From the NCBI RefSeq assembly GCF_010500615.1, contig NZ_JAAGNX010000003.1, positions 1-64,000 of the forward strand: a stretch of DNA of 64,000 nt. The letters run 5' to 3'. The stretch comes from Oceanipulchritudo coccoides (GTDB taxonomy: Bacteria; Verrucomicrobiota; Verrucomicrobiia; Opitutales; Oceanipulchritudinaceae). Positions 51,035-59,157 of this stretch are shown here, in pieces; the stretch's first letter is position 1; each line of letters begins with the position of its first letter. The notes under the pieces are model-generated. The model did not search any database, was not told the origin of the DNA, and saw nothing but the letters and a program-made list of their open reading frames with translations. The position numbers and the translations under genes are program-made.

Positions 51035-53731
51035 ATGCCCCAAAATTTGATTAATTCGCTCACAAACACATGGACGAATCTTCTTCCAGACGCCAAAATA
51101 GACCGGCGTAGCCATTTCTTTGAATCTGGCGGCGATTCACTCACTGCGACCGCGATGAGCCTTGAGGTTGAGCGGGATACCGGATGTGCCATTCCAGTTG
51201 GGCAGATCTACCTCACTCCAATACTGGAGGACTTTGCCGCAGCTGTTTCAAATTTTGATGCGGATGACCGGGCCCCTCTCTATATACCTCTCAAACCGGA
51301 GGGAACGGGCCGTCCGCTATTTGGGATTGCTCCCGCAATGGGTGGGGTTTTCCATTTCCGGGAGCTGGCCGAAGCACTTTCCGAAAACACGCCCTTCCAT
51401 GTCATTGAACCACGCGTTTCCGCATCGGGGGCACACACCTACTCCTCCATCCGGGACTTGGCTACCTGTGCCCTGTCGGTGGTTCGCAACAAGCAACCCC
51501 AGGGGCCATATCGGTTTGCGGGTTTTTCCTTTGGCGGGCCGCTCGCATGGGAAATGGCCCGCATCCTTGTCGAAACAGGTGAACGAGTGGATTGCCTGAT
51601 GCTTCTCGATAGTTCAAGCCGGAATGGATACGGGCTACCTCATGGACAACAGGGCTTCCTGAAGCTCATCTCGCACAATTGGCAATTCCTCTCCAGGTGT
51701 CGTGAAGTCCGCAAGCTATACTCTGAACCATTTCGGTTCAGCCGGTGGGTGCCATTGATCCAACAAAAACTGAAAGACAACCTGCCAGCTGTAAAAAGAA
51801 AACCTCAGAGTGATTCCTCCATCGATAAGAAGCCGGTGGCCCCGGGGGCAAAGGAAATGAAGGTCGAATCGCAGGAGAAACTTCGAGACGGGTTTGATCC
51901 CGGCACTTATCCGGGGATTGTCCACCTTTTCCGCGCTGAAGAGCAATTAACCCTGCACCGGGAACTGGACTTTGATCTGGGCTGGACCTCGCACCTCCAA
52001 AACAAGGGGCTCGTTGTTCAAACGGTTCCGGGGGACCATTTTTCCCTCCTCAAACCGCCAAACAGCCAGGTTCTCGCAGACAAGATACAGGCAGTTCTGG
52101 ACATTGCTGACGAAAACCTTGCCACCGAAGTAAACGAGGAGGTCAGGCAAGGCAATGCCGCTTCACCGCTGCCCCTCGATGAGCCTGTGGCAGGGGAATC
52201 CTATATCGAACGCTTTCTCCAAGTCGTCCGCGCCTATCCCGAACGTGTTGCTTTGCGTGATGGCGGGACCCGGCTGACTTTTGCACAACTTCATGCAAAG
52301 GCAGCAAAGGTCGCTTCCTTTCTCCTGGAAAAGGATCCAGACGGTGAAGGTCCGGTGCTCCTGCATTTCCAAACAAGTTGGCAGTTCATCTGCGCTCTCT
52401 ACGGAGTCTTGCTCGCCGGACGCTACTATGTCCCGGTCGATACCGAGTTTCCTGATTTGCGTATCCAAAAGATTGTTACATTATCGGGAGCAACGGCAGC
52501 CATTACCCTCTCTCCCGACAGTCTGCATATTGATAGTCCCGGGAGCATGAAAATCTATTCATTTGATGAGGCGTCACAATTCGCAGGAGGCAACTCACCC
52601 CCACTTCCCGTGGAAGTTTCTCCAGAAGCTCCTGCAGTGCTCCTTTTCACATCCGGCTCAACCGGCGTCCCGAAAGGAGCAGTTCTCTCCCGAAAAATGC
52701 TTCTACATGTGGCGTGGCGCAGGGGAACTCGTGCCGAATACACCGCTGCAGACCGGTACGGGATATTCTATATCAGCGCGTTCATGGGAGGAGTCATGGC
52801 TATCCATTCCCCACTTCTTTATGGAATCACCCTATCCATATACAATATTCGACAGCGTGGCTTGTCCGAGTTGCCCCAGTGGATGTGCGATGAGCGCATC
52901 ACCATCATGCACATGATCACCTCCGTCATGCGACGTTTTCTCGGTCTATGGGACGGAGATCCACCCCTTCCGGATCTTCGCCTTCTGATTCCTGGCGGTG
53001 AGCGAGCCCGTTCCGGCGATATCGAACTTTGGAAGCGCACCTGCGCTGAAAAAGTCAAGTTCGCGGCCTGCCTCGGGTCCACCGAATGCGGAACGATCAC
53101 CATGAATTGCCTCTCCAAATGTTATGAACACGGGAAGGGTCCCATTCCTGTCGGAAAGCCTTTCAAGTCATTGAATGCACGCATTCTACGGGCTGACGGG
53201 TCAGAAGCGGAAACTCTCGAGGAAGGACAGCTTGTCGTGGAAAGTGACTACATTTTCCGAGGTTATCTGAACGCCCCTGAATTGAACCAGTCTGTCCTCT
53301 CCTTCAGGAAAGATGGAAAGGCCCTGTACAAGACCGGCGACTATGGTTTCATCGATACAGATGGAGTGTTCCATAATGCGGGTCGACGCGATTCACGGGT
53401 CAAAGTAAACGGTAACCTTGTTGAACTGGCGGAGATTGAATCGGTTCTCATGAACTCCGGCCTGGTCGATGAAGTGGCTGTGGTCCATCGGCCCCTTCGC
53501 GCGGAAGATTCCAATTTCCAACTTGTGGGGTTTTACCGGTCGCGCCAAACCGATCAGCTTGAGACCCGTCTGGGGGCGCATATTCTCGAGCGGCTTCCGC
53601 GGATCATGCTTCCCGCACGGTGGGTGCCCCTCACCGTTTTTCCCGAGACTTCAACCGGCAAGACCGATCGTCGGGCCCTTGCCGAAATGGAACTGCCCAG
53701 CCCAAAAAAACATGAAGGCGATTGCCGCTAA
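51035..53731 (+). CDS. Carrier protein-thioesterase-adenylation (NRPS-like) protein
   Basis: An 898-residue cytoplasmic protein with an unusual domain order. Residues ~1-75: acyl/peptidyl carrier, FFESGGDSL with Ser35 as the phosphopantetheine site. Residues ~90-355: type I thioesterase with nucleophile Ser165 in GFSFGG and His335 in GDHFSLL. A linker contains a charged stretch (about 245-285). Residues ~385-890: AMP-binding/adenylation domain with LLFTSGSTGVPKG (A3), TGDYGFIDTDG and GRRDSRVKVNG (A7-A8), and a final STGKTDRR lysine motif. No condensation domain is present. It should activate a carboxylic or amino acid, load it on the carrier and release or hand it over. The ATP-grasp gene overlaps its end by 20 bp. 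Confidence 0.9.
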   Translation: MPQNLINSLTNTWTNLLPDAKIDRRSHFFESGGDSLTATAMSLEVERDTGCAIPVGQIYLTPILEDFAAAVSNFDADDRAPLYIPLKPEGTGRPLFGIAPAMGGVFHFRELAEALSENTPFHVIEPRVSASGAHTYSSIRDLATCALSVVRNKQPQGPYRFAGFSFGGPLAWEMARILVETGERVDCLMLLDSSSRNGYGLPHGQQGFLKLISHNWQFLSRCREVRKLYSEPFRFSRWVPLIQQKLKDNLPAVKRKPQSDSSIDKKPVAPGAKEMKVESQEKLRDGFDPGTYPGIVHLFRAEEQLTLHRELDFDLGWTSHLQNKGLVVQTVPGDHFSLLKPPNSQVLADKIQAVLDIADENLATEVNEEVRQGNAASPLPLDEPVAGESYIERFLQVVRAYPERVALRDGGTRLTFAQLHAKAAKVASFLLEKDPDGEGPVLLHFQTSWQFICALYGVLLAGRYYVPVDTEFPDLRIQKIVTLSGATAAITLSPDSLHIDSPGSMKIYSFDEASQFAGGNSPPLPVEVSPEAPAVLLFTSGSTGVPKGAVLSRKMLLHVAWRRGTRAEYTAADRYGIFYISAFMGGVMAIHSPLLYGITLSIYNIRQRGLSELPQWMCDERITIMHMITSVMRRFLGLWDGDPPLPDLRLLIPGGERARSGDIELWKRTCAEKVKFAACLGSTECGTITMNCLSKCYEHGKGPIPVGKPFKSLNARILRADGSEAETLEEGQLVVESDYIFRGYLNAPELNQSVLSFRKDGKALYKTGDYGFIDTDGVFHNAGRRDSRVKVNGNLVELAEIESVLMNSGLVDEVAVVHRPLRAEDSNFQLVGFYRSRQTDQLETRLGAHILERLPRIMLPARWVPLTVFPETSTGKTDRRALAEMELPSPKKHEGDCR

Positions 53732-54740
53732 GGTTTCAGAGTTCATCACCCTTGCCCGGGACGGCAGCAGACATCATCAGAGATTGTTTCTGGTTATCCT
53801 GTTTGAGATTATCTGGCTCCGTTGTCGCTACAGGCTCATGCTGAAGGAAATTCGTTTATACGGATTGCTGGCGCGGGATCCGGGTCCCCTTTCCCTCCAC
53901 AAGGATTTTTCTGCTCGGAAAACAATTGCCTGGATGAACCGGGTCAACCCGCCAGAACACCGCTCATTGGTGGACATAAAGCCTCGTTTTTATGCGCGCT
54001 GCCGCGAGCTGGGCATTTGTGTTCCTGAGATATATGCAACCGGGCAACCGGATCCCGACTTGCTATCGCGACTGCCCAACCGCTTTTTTGCCAAGCCGGC
54101 CTATGGAGCCGGTGGGGATGGGGCGTCAGCCTTCGTGCGGGATGGAACTCACTTCCATTCTTGGGATGGCCGAAAATTCGGGGACAATGAACTACTTGGC
54201 CACTTAAAGGAACTTGCCCGGGGACGAGAGCTGATTTTCCAGCAATGGATCCAGACGCATCCCAAGCTGACTGTACTTTCCGAGACGGCACTTATCACCT
54301 GTAGAATCGTGACATGGTGGCCGAATGCTCATGCAATTGAGCCCGATATCCTTCTCGCCTACCTGCGTATTCCCGCCAAAAACACCATTGTTGATAACAC
54401 AGGTTATGCTGAGAATGGTCAGGAAATGCTCGAACTGGATACGAAGACCGGGATGCCCCAAGCCACGTGGACGGTCCACTCAAGCGGATTCGGGATTGTT
54501 GGCTCGGACCATGTCTGTGGCGAAAGGAAAATTCCTCTCAAGGCATTGAACCTTCCCGACTGGGGGGCCACCTTGGAACTGGTGACCAACCTAGCACGGA
54601 CCTTCAAAAACCTTTCGACGCTCGGATGGGATATTGGTATGAGCGAGAATGGCCCGATTGCCATTGAAGGAAATACTGCCTGGGGCACCCCCCTGTATCC
54701 GTCAGGTCTTCATGCAATTGCAAAGGCCATGAGATCCTGA
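53712..54740 (+). CDS. Sugar-transfer-associated ATP-grasp ligase
   Basis: The start at 53712 (MKAIAAKVSEF, ~342 residues) is chosen because the open frame further upstream lies inside the previous gene. The features fit the ATP-grasp family found beside sugar-transfer genes: FYARCRELGICVPEIY, NRFFAKPAYGAGGDG (ATP-binding lysine and glycine loop), a ligand-binding CRIVTWWPN and the terminal acidic GWDIGMSENGPIAIEGNTAWG with Mg ligands Glu/Asn. It would form an amide or ester-type bond through an acyl-phosphate. Overlap with the adenylation gene and closeness to a GT2 gene suggest attachment of an activated acyl group to a sugar or lipid-linked molecule. That is inference. Confidence 0.8.
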   Translation: MKAIAAKVSEFITLARDGSRHHQRLFLVILFEIIWLRCRYRLMLKEIRLYGLLARDPGPLSLHKDFSARKTIAWMNRVNPPEHRSLVDIKPRFYARCRELGICVPEIYATGQPDPDLLSRLPNRFFAKPAYGAGGDGASAFVRDGTHFHSWDGRKFGDNELLGHLKELARGRELIFQQWIQTHPKLTVLSETALITCRIVTWWPNAHAIEPDILLAYLRIPAKNTIVDNTGYAENGQEMLELDTKTGMPQATWTVHSSGFGIVGSDHVCGERKIPLKALNLPDWGATLELVTNLARTFKNLSTLGWDIGMSENGPIAIEGNTAWGTPLYPSGLHAIAKAMRS

Positions 54741-54768
54741 TTGCCTTAACCTTGAGCAGGCTCTTAGC

Positions 54769-55554
54769 ATGCCGAAAATGACGCCTCATCCCGCCAATCC
54801 AGATTTGCCCCCTTTGAATCTACTCAGCGTGGTTCTCCCCGCCCGGGATGAATCGGGTTGCATAGAGGCAACACTGCGTCACCTCCACTTGGATCTGAGC
54901 CTGCAAAAAATCCCGCACGAGATTATTCCCGTGGACGATGGATCCACGGACACGACTTGGGAAATCCTGCAGGGACTCAGCAATGAGATCCCTGAGATCA
55001 AACCTGTACAGAACAAGGGGGATAACGGATTCGGAAGGGCTATCCGATTAGGACTTGAACGGATGGCTGGAGATGCAGCCGTCATCATGATGGCGGATGA
55101 ATCCGACGATGTCCGCGATGTGGCGATCTACTGGAACAAATTGAACGAGGGATACGATTGCGTATTTGGTTCACGCTTCATCAAGGGCGGTGGGACAATT
55201 GATTATCCGATGGTCAAATATTTCTTCAACCGCTTGGCCAACTTCTTTATCCGGCACCTTTTCCACATCCGCCTGAATGATACCACCAATGCGTTCAAGG
55301 CCTACCGCAGGAAAGTCATCGAGGGAATTCAACCGCTGATCTCACCGCATTTCAACCTTACCGTGGAAATTCCCTTGAAGGCGATTGTCCGTGGATACAC
55401 CTGGACAGTCATTCCCATTACCTGGCGCAATCGGCGCACTGGCGTCGCCAAATTGAAAATCAAGGAGATGGGAAGCCGCTACTTCTTCATCATCATGTAT
55501 GTCTGGCTTGAAAAGTATTTCAGCCGCGGGGATTACCTCAAAAAAGGCAATTAA
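54769..55554 (+). CDS. GT2 family glycosyltransferase, DPM1-like
   Basis: A 261-residue GT-A glycosyltransferase. LSVVLPARDESGCIEATL opens the fold, PVDDGSTDTTWE binds the nucleotide, MMADESDD occupies the DxD position, and SRFIKGGGTIDYP then NDTTNAFKAYRRKVI resemble dolichol/polyprenyl-phosphate mannose or glucose synthases. No TM helices of the large GtrB type are obvious, although hydrophobic patches near NRLANFFIRHLF may touch the membrane. It probably transfers a sugar from a nucleotide donor to a polyprenyl phosphate. It follows the ATP-grasp gene by 28 bp; GCAGG lies 9 nt before the ATG. Confidence 0.88.
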   Translation: MPKMTPHPANPDLPPLNLLSVVLPARDESGCIEATLRHLHLDLSLQKIPHEIIPVDDGSTDTTWEILQGLSNEIPEIKPVQNKGDNGFGRAIRLGLERMAGDAAVIMMADESDDVRDVAIYWNKLNEGYDCVFGSRFIKGGGTIDYPMVKYFFNRLANFFIRHLFHIRLNDTTNAFKAYRRKVIEGIQPLISPHFNLTVEIPLKAIVRGYTWTVIPITWRNRRTGVAKLKIKEMGSRYFFIIMYVWLEKYFSRGDYLKKGN

Positions 55555-55620
55555 TGGACCGTTCGCAGTGGACAGCAGGGGTTGCGCCTCAACCTCCAGC
55601 GATCTGCATTCAGTAATACT

Positions 55621-57015
55621 TTAGAAGTCAATCAGGACTTGATCATCTTCCTTCGGCACGGTCACGTCCCAACGGAATTGCTTCTTAATGTGTCCTGCCA
55701 TGGCCTTGCTGGCCTCCGGTTCACCATGGACAAGAAAGATTTGTTCCGGATCCTTGTTGAAGCCCATCATCCAAGCTAGCATCTCGTTGTAGTCGGCATG
55801 CCCGGAAAAGCCTTCAATTCGCTCAATCTTTGCCTTCACCGGCACATCCTGCCCAAACATGCGGATACTTTCCTTGCCCTCGAGAATTGCACGACCCCGC
55901 GTTCCCTCAGCCTGGTAGCCAATGAACAAGACCGTGTGGCGTTCATCGGAAAGGCGTTCCTTCAAGTGGTGCAGAATGCGTCCACCGGTGACCATGCCAC
56001 TGGCGGAAATAATGATTGCTCCCTTTTGAATGTCGTTAATCTCCATTGACTGGTTCCGCGTAACCGACAGGCGCAACTTTTTCGGATGGAACAAGCGAAC
56101 CCCTGAAAGCGATTGCTTGCGGCAAATCAGGTTCAGGTCACGGATGTGATTGCGATGCACCGTGAGAGCTGAATTGGCCATCGGTGAATCCAGATAGACG
56201 GGGACTTCCGGAATTCGTCCAGCCACTTCAAGCTCCCTCAGGACGTAAAGCAGCGTCTGTGACCGCCCAACCGCAAACGAAGGAATGACCAGTACACCAT
56301 TCCGTTCCAGACTTTCATTGACGACACGGGCCAGCTCATCCGCGGAGAATTCCTCCTTGTGAAGGCGGTCGCCATAAGTTGATTCCATGACGAGGTAGTC
56401 GACATTGTAAGCTGCCACCGGAGGACGAAGAATCGCATCCGTAGGGCGCCCCAGATCACCCGAAAAAACAATTTTCCGGGAGTTTCCGTCCCGGTCACTT
56501 TTCAGGTCAAGAAAGCCTGCCCCGAGGATGTGCCCGGTATCACGGTACTTTGCGCGGACCTTGGGAGCCGGTTCAAAATGCTCGCCGTAATCAACGGCTT
56601 TCAAATACGGCAGGACAGCGCGTGCATCATCTTCCGTAAACAACGGCTTTGCCGGCTTGTGCTTGGAATAGCCTTTCTTATTGGCCCACTTGGCTTCTTC
56701 TTCCTGCAAGTGGCCCGTATCCGGTAAAAGAATACCAGCCAGCTCAGCTGTCGCCCGCGTACAATAAATTGGACCGTTGAATCCTTCATTCACAATGGCC
56801 GGTAGAAACCCGATGTGATCAATATGCGCGTGAGTGAGAATCACGGCATCAATTGTGGATGGATCGATCGGAAAAGGTTCCCAGTTCTTGAGTCGGTTCT
56901 TCTTGGGCCCTTGGAATAACCCACAATCAATCAGAATGCGCGTGTCGTTAACCTCGAGCAGGTGGCGACTTCCTGTAACGGTGCCTGCGGCACCCATAAA
57001 TGTTAATCGTGTCAT
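55621..57015 (-). CDS. Metallo-beta-lactamase/beta-CASP RNA hydrolase
   Basis: A 464-residue enzyme. The zinc site is LTHAHIDHIGFLPA (HxHxDH) with further ligands in GHILGAG and SGDLGRP. The beta-CASP part has SFAVGRSQTLLYVL, then SASGMVTGGRILHHL, then GFSGHADYNEML, and the final VHGEPEAS supplies the last His. These are the hallmarks of the YsgC/CPSF-like bacterial RNases. RNA cleavage, endo or exo, is the family expectation. A 25-bp perfect palindrome lies 43-67 bp upstream of its start, in the region shared with the divergent SDR gene. Confidence 0.92.
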   Translation of the reverse strand: MTRLTFMGAAGTVTGSRHLLEVNDTRILIDCGLFQGPKKNRLKNWEPFPIDPSTIDAVILTHAHIDHIGFLPAIVNEGFNGPIYCTRATAELAGILLPDTGHLQEEEAKWANKKGYSKHKPAKPLFTEDDARAVLPYLKAVDYGEHFEPAPKVRAKYRDTGHILGAGFLDLKSDRDGNSRKIVFSGDLGRPTDAILRPPVAAYNVDYLVMESTYGDRLHKEEFSADELARVVNESLERNGVLVIPSFAVGRSQTLLYVLRELEVAGRIPEVPVYLDSPMANSALTVHRNHIRDLNLICRKQSLSGVRLFHPKKLRLSVTRNQSMEINDIQKGAIIISASGMVTGGRILHHLKERLSDERHTVLFIGYQAEGTRGRAILEGKESIRMFGQDVPVKAKIERIEGFSGHADYNEMLAWMMGFNKDPEQIFLVHGEPEASKAMAGHIKKQFRWDVTVPKEDDQVLIDF

Positions 57016-57057
57016 AATTTATTGGGGTTTGGGTTCCGGTCCATGTTGTTGCCCGAT

Positions 57058-57082
57058 CAAAATTATCGCAATGATAATTTTG
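57058..57082. promoter_or_regulatory. 25-bp perfect palindrome in a divergent promoter
   Basis: Arms CAAAATTATC (57058-57067) and GATAATTTTG (57073-57082) flank the spacer GCAAT. It lies 43-67 bp upstream of the beta-CASP gene and 113 bp upstream of the SDR gene. The length and perfect symmetry make an operator the best explanation. It resembles an everted Fur hexamer pair but not a standard Fur box. Confidence 0.55.
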
Positions 57083-57194
57083 GAATGCGGTGACAAGTGA
57101 CCGCTTGTGTAGACCGGGATATGTCGCAGCACAGCAAGGACAAGTTCTTCGAATAAGATGGGCAACTGAGGGGAATTCGTACATTAGATATGAC

Positions 57195-58619
57195 ATGCCA
57201 AAAAAGGATCAACGGCCGAAAATTGTCATGGCGGGAGCCACTGGCTTTGTCGGCACCGCGCTCCGTCGAGCCCTGCGAAGGAAATACCGCTTGGTTTGCC
57301 TCACGCGCTCCAAGTCCGCAATTATTCATCGATCCGATCATACCGGTGAAGAGTGGCGCACCTGCGATCTGTTCAGCCTGCTTGAGCTTGAAAAGGCCCT
57401 TGTCGGAGCTGACTGCGCCATCTATCTGGTTCATTCAATGATGCCCTCAGCCCGTCTGCTTCAGGGAACCTTCGCCGATCTGGACCTGATCATGGCGGAC
57501 AACTTTGCCCGCGCGGCACAACTTGCCGGGCTCAAACAGATTCTCTACATGGGTGGATTGATTCCTGAAATGGAAGAGCTCTCTCCCCATCTGGCCAGTC
57601 GACTGGAGGTTGAAGAAGCACTGGGGAGTGGATCAACTCCCGTGACTGCGCTTCGCGCGGGGTTGGTCGTGGGACCCGGCGGTTCTTCTTTTCGCATTGT
57701 CGTGAACTTGGTCAAGCGCCTGCCCGTGATGCTACTCCCCGGATGGACCCAGACCAAAACCCAACCCGTGGCCATTCAGGATGTCGTCCGGGCGGTCACC
57801 GAATCCATTGGAAACGAGGCATACTTTGGCAATCACTACGACCTTGGTGGCCCGGATGTCATGACCTATCGCGATATGCTTTGGCGCACGGCAAAGGCGA
57901 TGGAGCGCAAGCGTCTGTTTATCAATATTCCCATTTTCTCTGCCCGGCTATCCAAGCTCTGGGTCTCCATGCTGGGGGGAGCTTCCCGTTATCTTGTCGG
58001 ACCGCTCGTCGATAGCTTGCGACATCCCATGGTGGCAAAGGATAATCCGCTACTTGACCAAATCAAACGGGGCCGGATCGGCTTTGAGGAATCCCTTGCC
58101 GCATCGCTGGGAAAAGGTGGTGAAATGTCTCCAAACCCGCGAGACCGGATTCGTAAAAGGGATGATCAGGATATCAGAAAACAACGGCGAGTACGCTCAG
58201 TGCAGCGAATGATGCTACCGGGGAACCGCAAGGCCGACTGGGTGACAGAAGAGTATTTTCGTTGGCTTCCCAAGGCGCTCGGGCCGTTTATCAAGTCGTA
58301 TTCTCCAAGGACAAACGCCCATCGTCTGAGTCTGATCTTTAAATCGTGGGTCCTGATCGAATTTACGCTTTCCCCACAACGCAGCTCGCCCGACCGCCAG
58401 TTGCTATACATTACCGGAGGCTGGCTCGCAAATTATAAGGATAACCGCAAAGGCCGGATTGAATTTCGTGAAATGCTGGACCGTCGTTGCCTCATTATCG
58501 CTATCCACGACTTCACACCCAAGCTGCCCTGGCATTTGTACCGCCGGACCCAGGCCGTTTTCCATCTATGGGTTATGAGGCGCTTTGACCGCCACCTTGC
58601 CCGGATTGAGAATTCCTGA
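57195..58619 (+). CDS. NAD(P)-binding SDR-type protein with uncharacterised C-terminal domain
   Basis: The start at 57195 (MPKKDQRPKIVMAGATGFVG) puts the Rossmann motif at the N-terminus, as expected; the longer frame from 57090 is not supported. The ~474-residue protein has an atypical SDR/NmrA-like domain in residues 1-~310: GATGFVG, YLVHSMM, QILYMGGLIPE, ALRAGLVVGPGGSSFRIV and QPVAIQDVVRAV. Residues ~330-474 form a basic, Trp/Tyr-rich domain with no recognised family (DWVTEEYFRWLPKALGP, LYITGGWLANY, HLYRRTQAVFHLWVMRRFD). Oxidoreductase or epimerase activity is plausible but unproven. Confidence 0.75.
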   Translation: MPKKDQRPKIVMAGATGFVGTALRRALRRKYRLVCLTRSKSAIIHRSDHTGEEWRTCDLFSLLELEKALVGADCAIYLVHSMMPSARLLQGTFADLDLIMADNFARAAQLAGLKQILYMGGLIPEMEELSPHLASRLEVEEALGSGSTPVTALRAGLVVGPGGSSFRIVVNLVKRLPVMLLPGWTQTKTQPVAIQDVVRAVTESIGNEAYFGNHYDLGGPDVMTYRDMLWRTAKAMERKRLFINIPIFSARLSKLWVSMLGGASRYLVGPLVDSLRHPMVAKDNPLLDQIKRGRIGFEESLAASLGKGGEMSPNPRDRIRKRDDQDIRKQRRVRSVQRMMLPGNRKADWVTEEYFRWLPKALGPFIKSYSPRTNAHRLSLIFKSWVLIEFTLSPQRSSPDRQLLYITGGWLANYKDNRKGRIEFREMLDRRCLIIAIHDFTPKLPWHLYRRTQAVFHLWVMRRFDRHLARIENS

Positions 58620-58625
58620 AGCTGA

Positions 58626-59063
58626 TCAGATCCCGCTGATGTAGCGCTCAAGGTGCTCAATACTGGCTTTTTGCTGGGCGATGATGTGCTTTACGATGTC
58701 CCCGATACTAACCAGCCCGAGAAGCGTATTCTCCTCCATTACGGCTACATAACGAAAGCGGCTGTCGGTGATCTTGCGCATGCATTGGTCCAACGAGGTT
58801 TCTGGAGTTACGGTTGGATAATCCCGGTTCATCGTGTCGAAGACGGGCGTATGCCGGGAGGCCCGACCGTGAAGGACGATCTTGCGGGCGTAATCGCGTT
58901 CCGTGAGGATACCCAGAAGCTGGCCTTCCTCCATGACTGCGACCGCACCAATCTCCTTGGCGGCCATGAGCTGGAGGGCCTCGTAGGTTGTCTGGTCGGG
59001 CTTAACCGAGTAAATTTCCTCGTGCCCTTTGGATTGGAGTAAGTTTTGAGCAGTTGTCGTCAT
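58626..59063 (-). CDS. CBS-domain pair protein
   Basis: The ATG at 59063 (MTTTAQNLLQSKG, ~145 residues) is preferred to one at 59141 because it gives the normal length of stand-alone CBS proteins. Two CBS domains are visible: about 10-65 (TTYEALQLMAAKEIGAVAVMEEGQLLGILTERDYARKI) and 75-130 (TVTPETSLDQCMRKITDSRFRYVAVMEENTLLGLVSIGDIVKHI). These bind adenine nucleotides and usually regulate a partner. None is evident here. It is convergent with the SDR gene, 6 bp away. Confidence 0.88.
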   Translation of the reverse strand: MTTTAQNLLQSKGHEEIYSVKPDQTTYEALQLMAAKEIGAVAVMEEGQLLGILTERDYARKIVLHGRASRHTPVFDTMNRDYPTVTPETSLDQCMRKITDSRFRYVAVMEENTLLGLVSIGDIVKHIIAQQKASIEHLERYISGI

Positions 59064-59157
59064 TGGAATTTCAATTTTTCCCAATTGAACGGGAAATGTC
59101 AACTTCGGGAACTTTGTCTGCTCCTGATTATTGATAAACAACGGCTTGGGCCGTTAG

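Noticed and set aside
57090-57194. Upstream extension of the SDR reading frame
   Set aside because: The extra residues precede the Rossmann motif, lie next to the palindrome and have no homology; the ATG at 57195 fits better.
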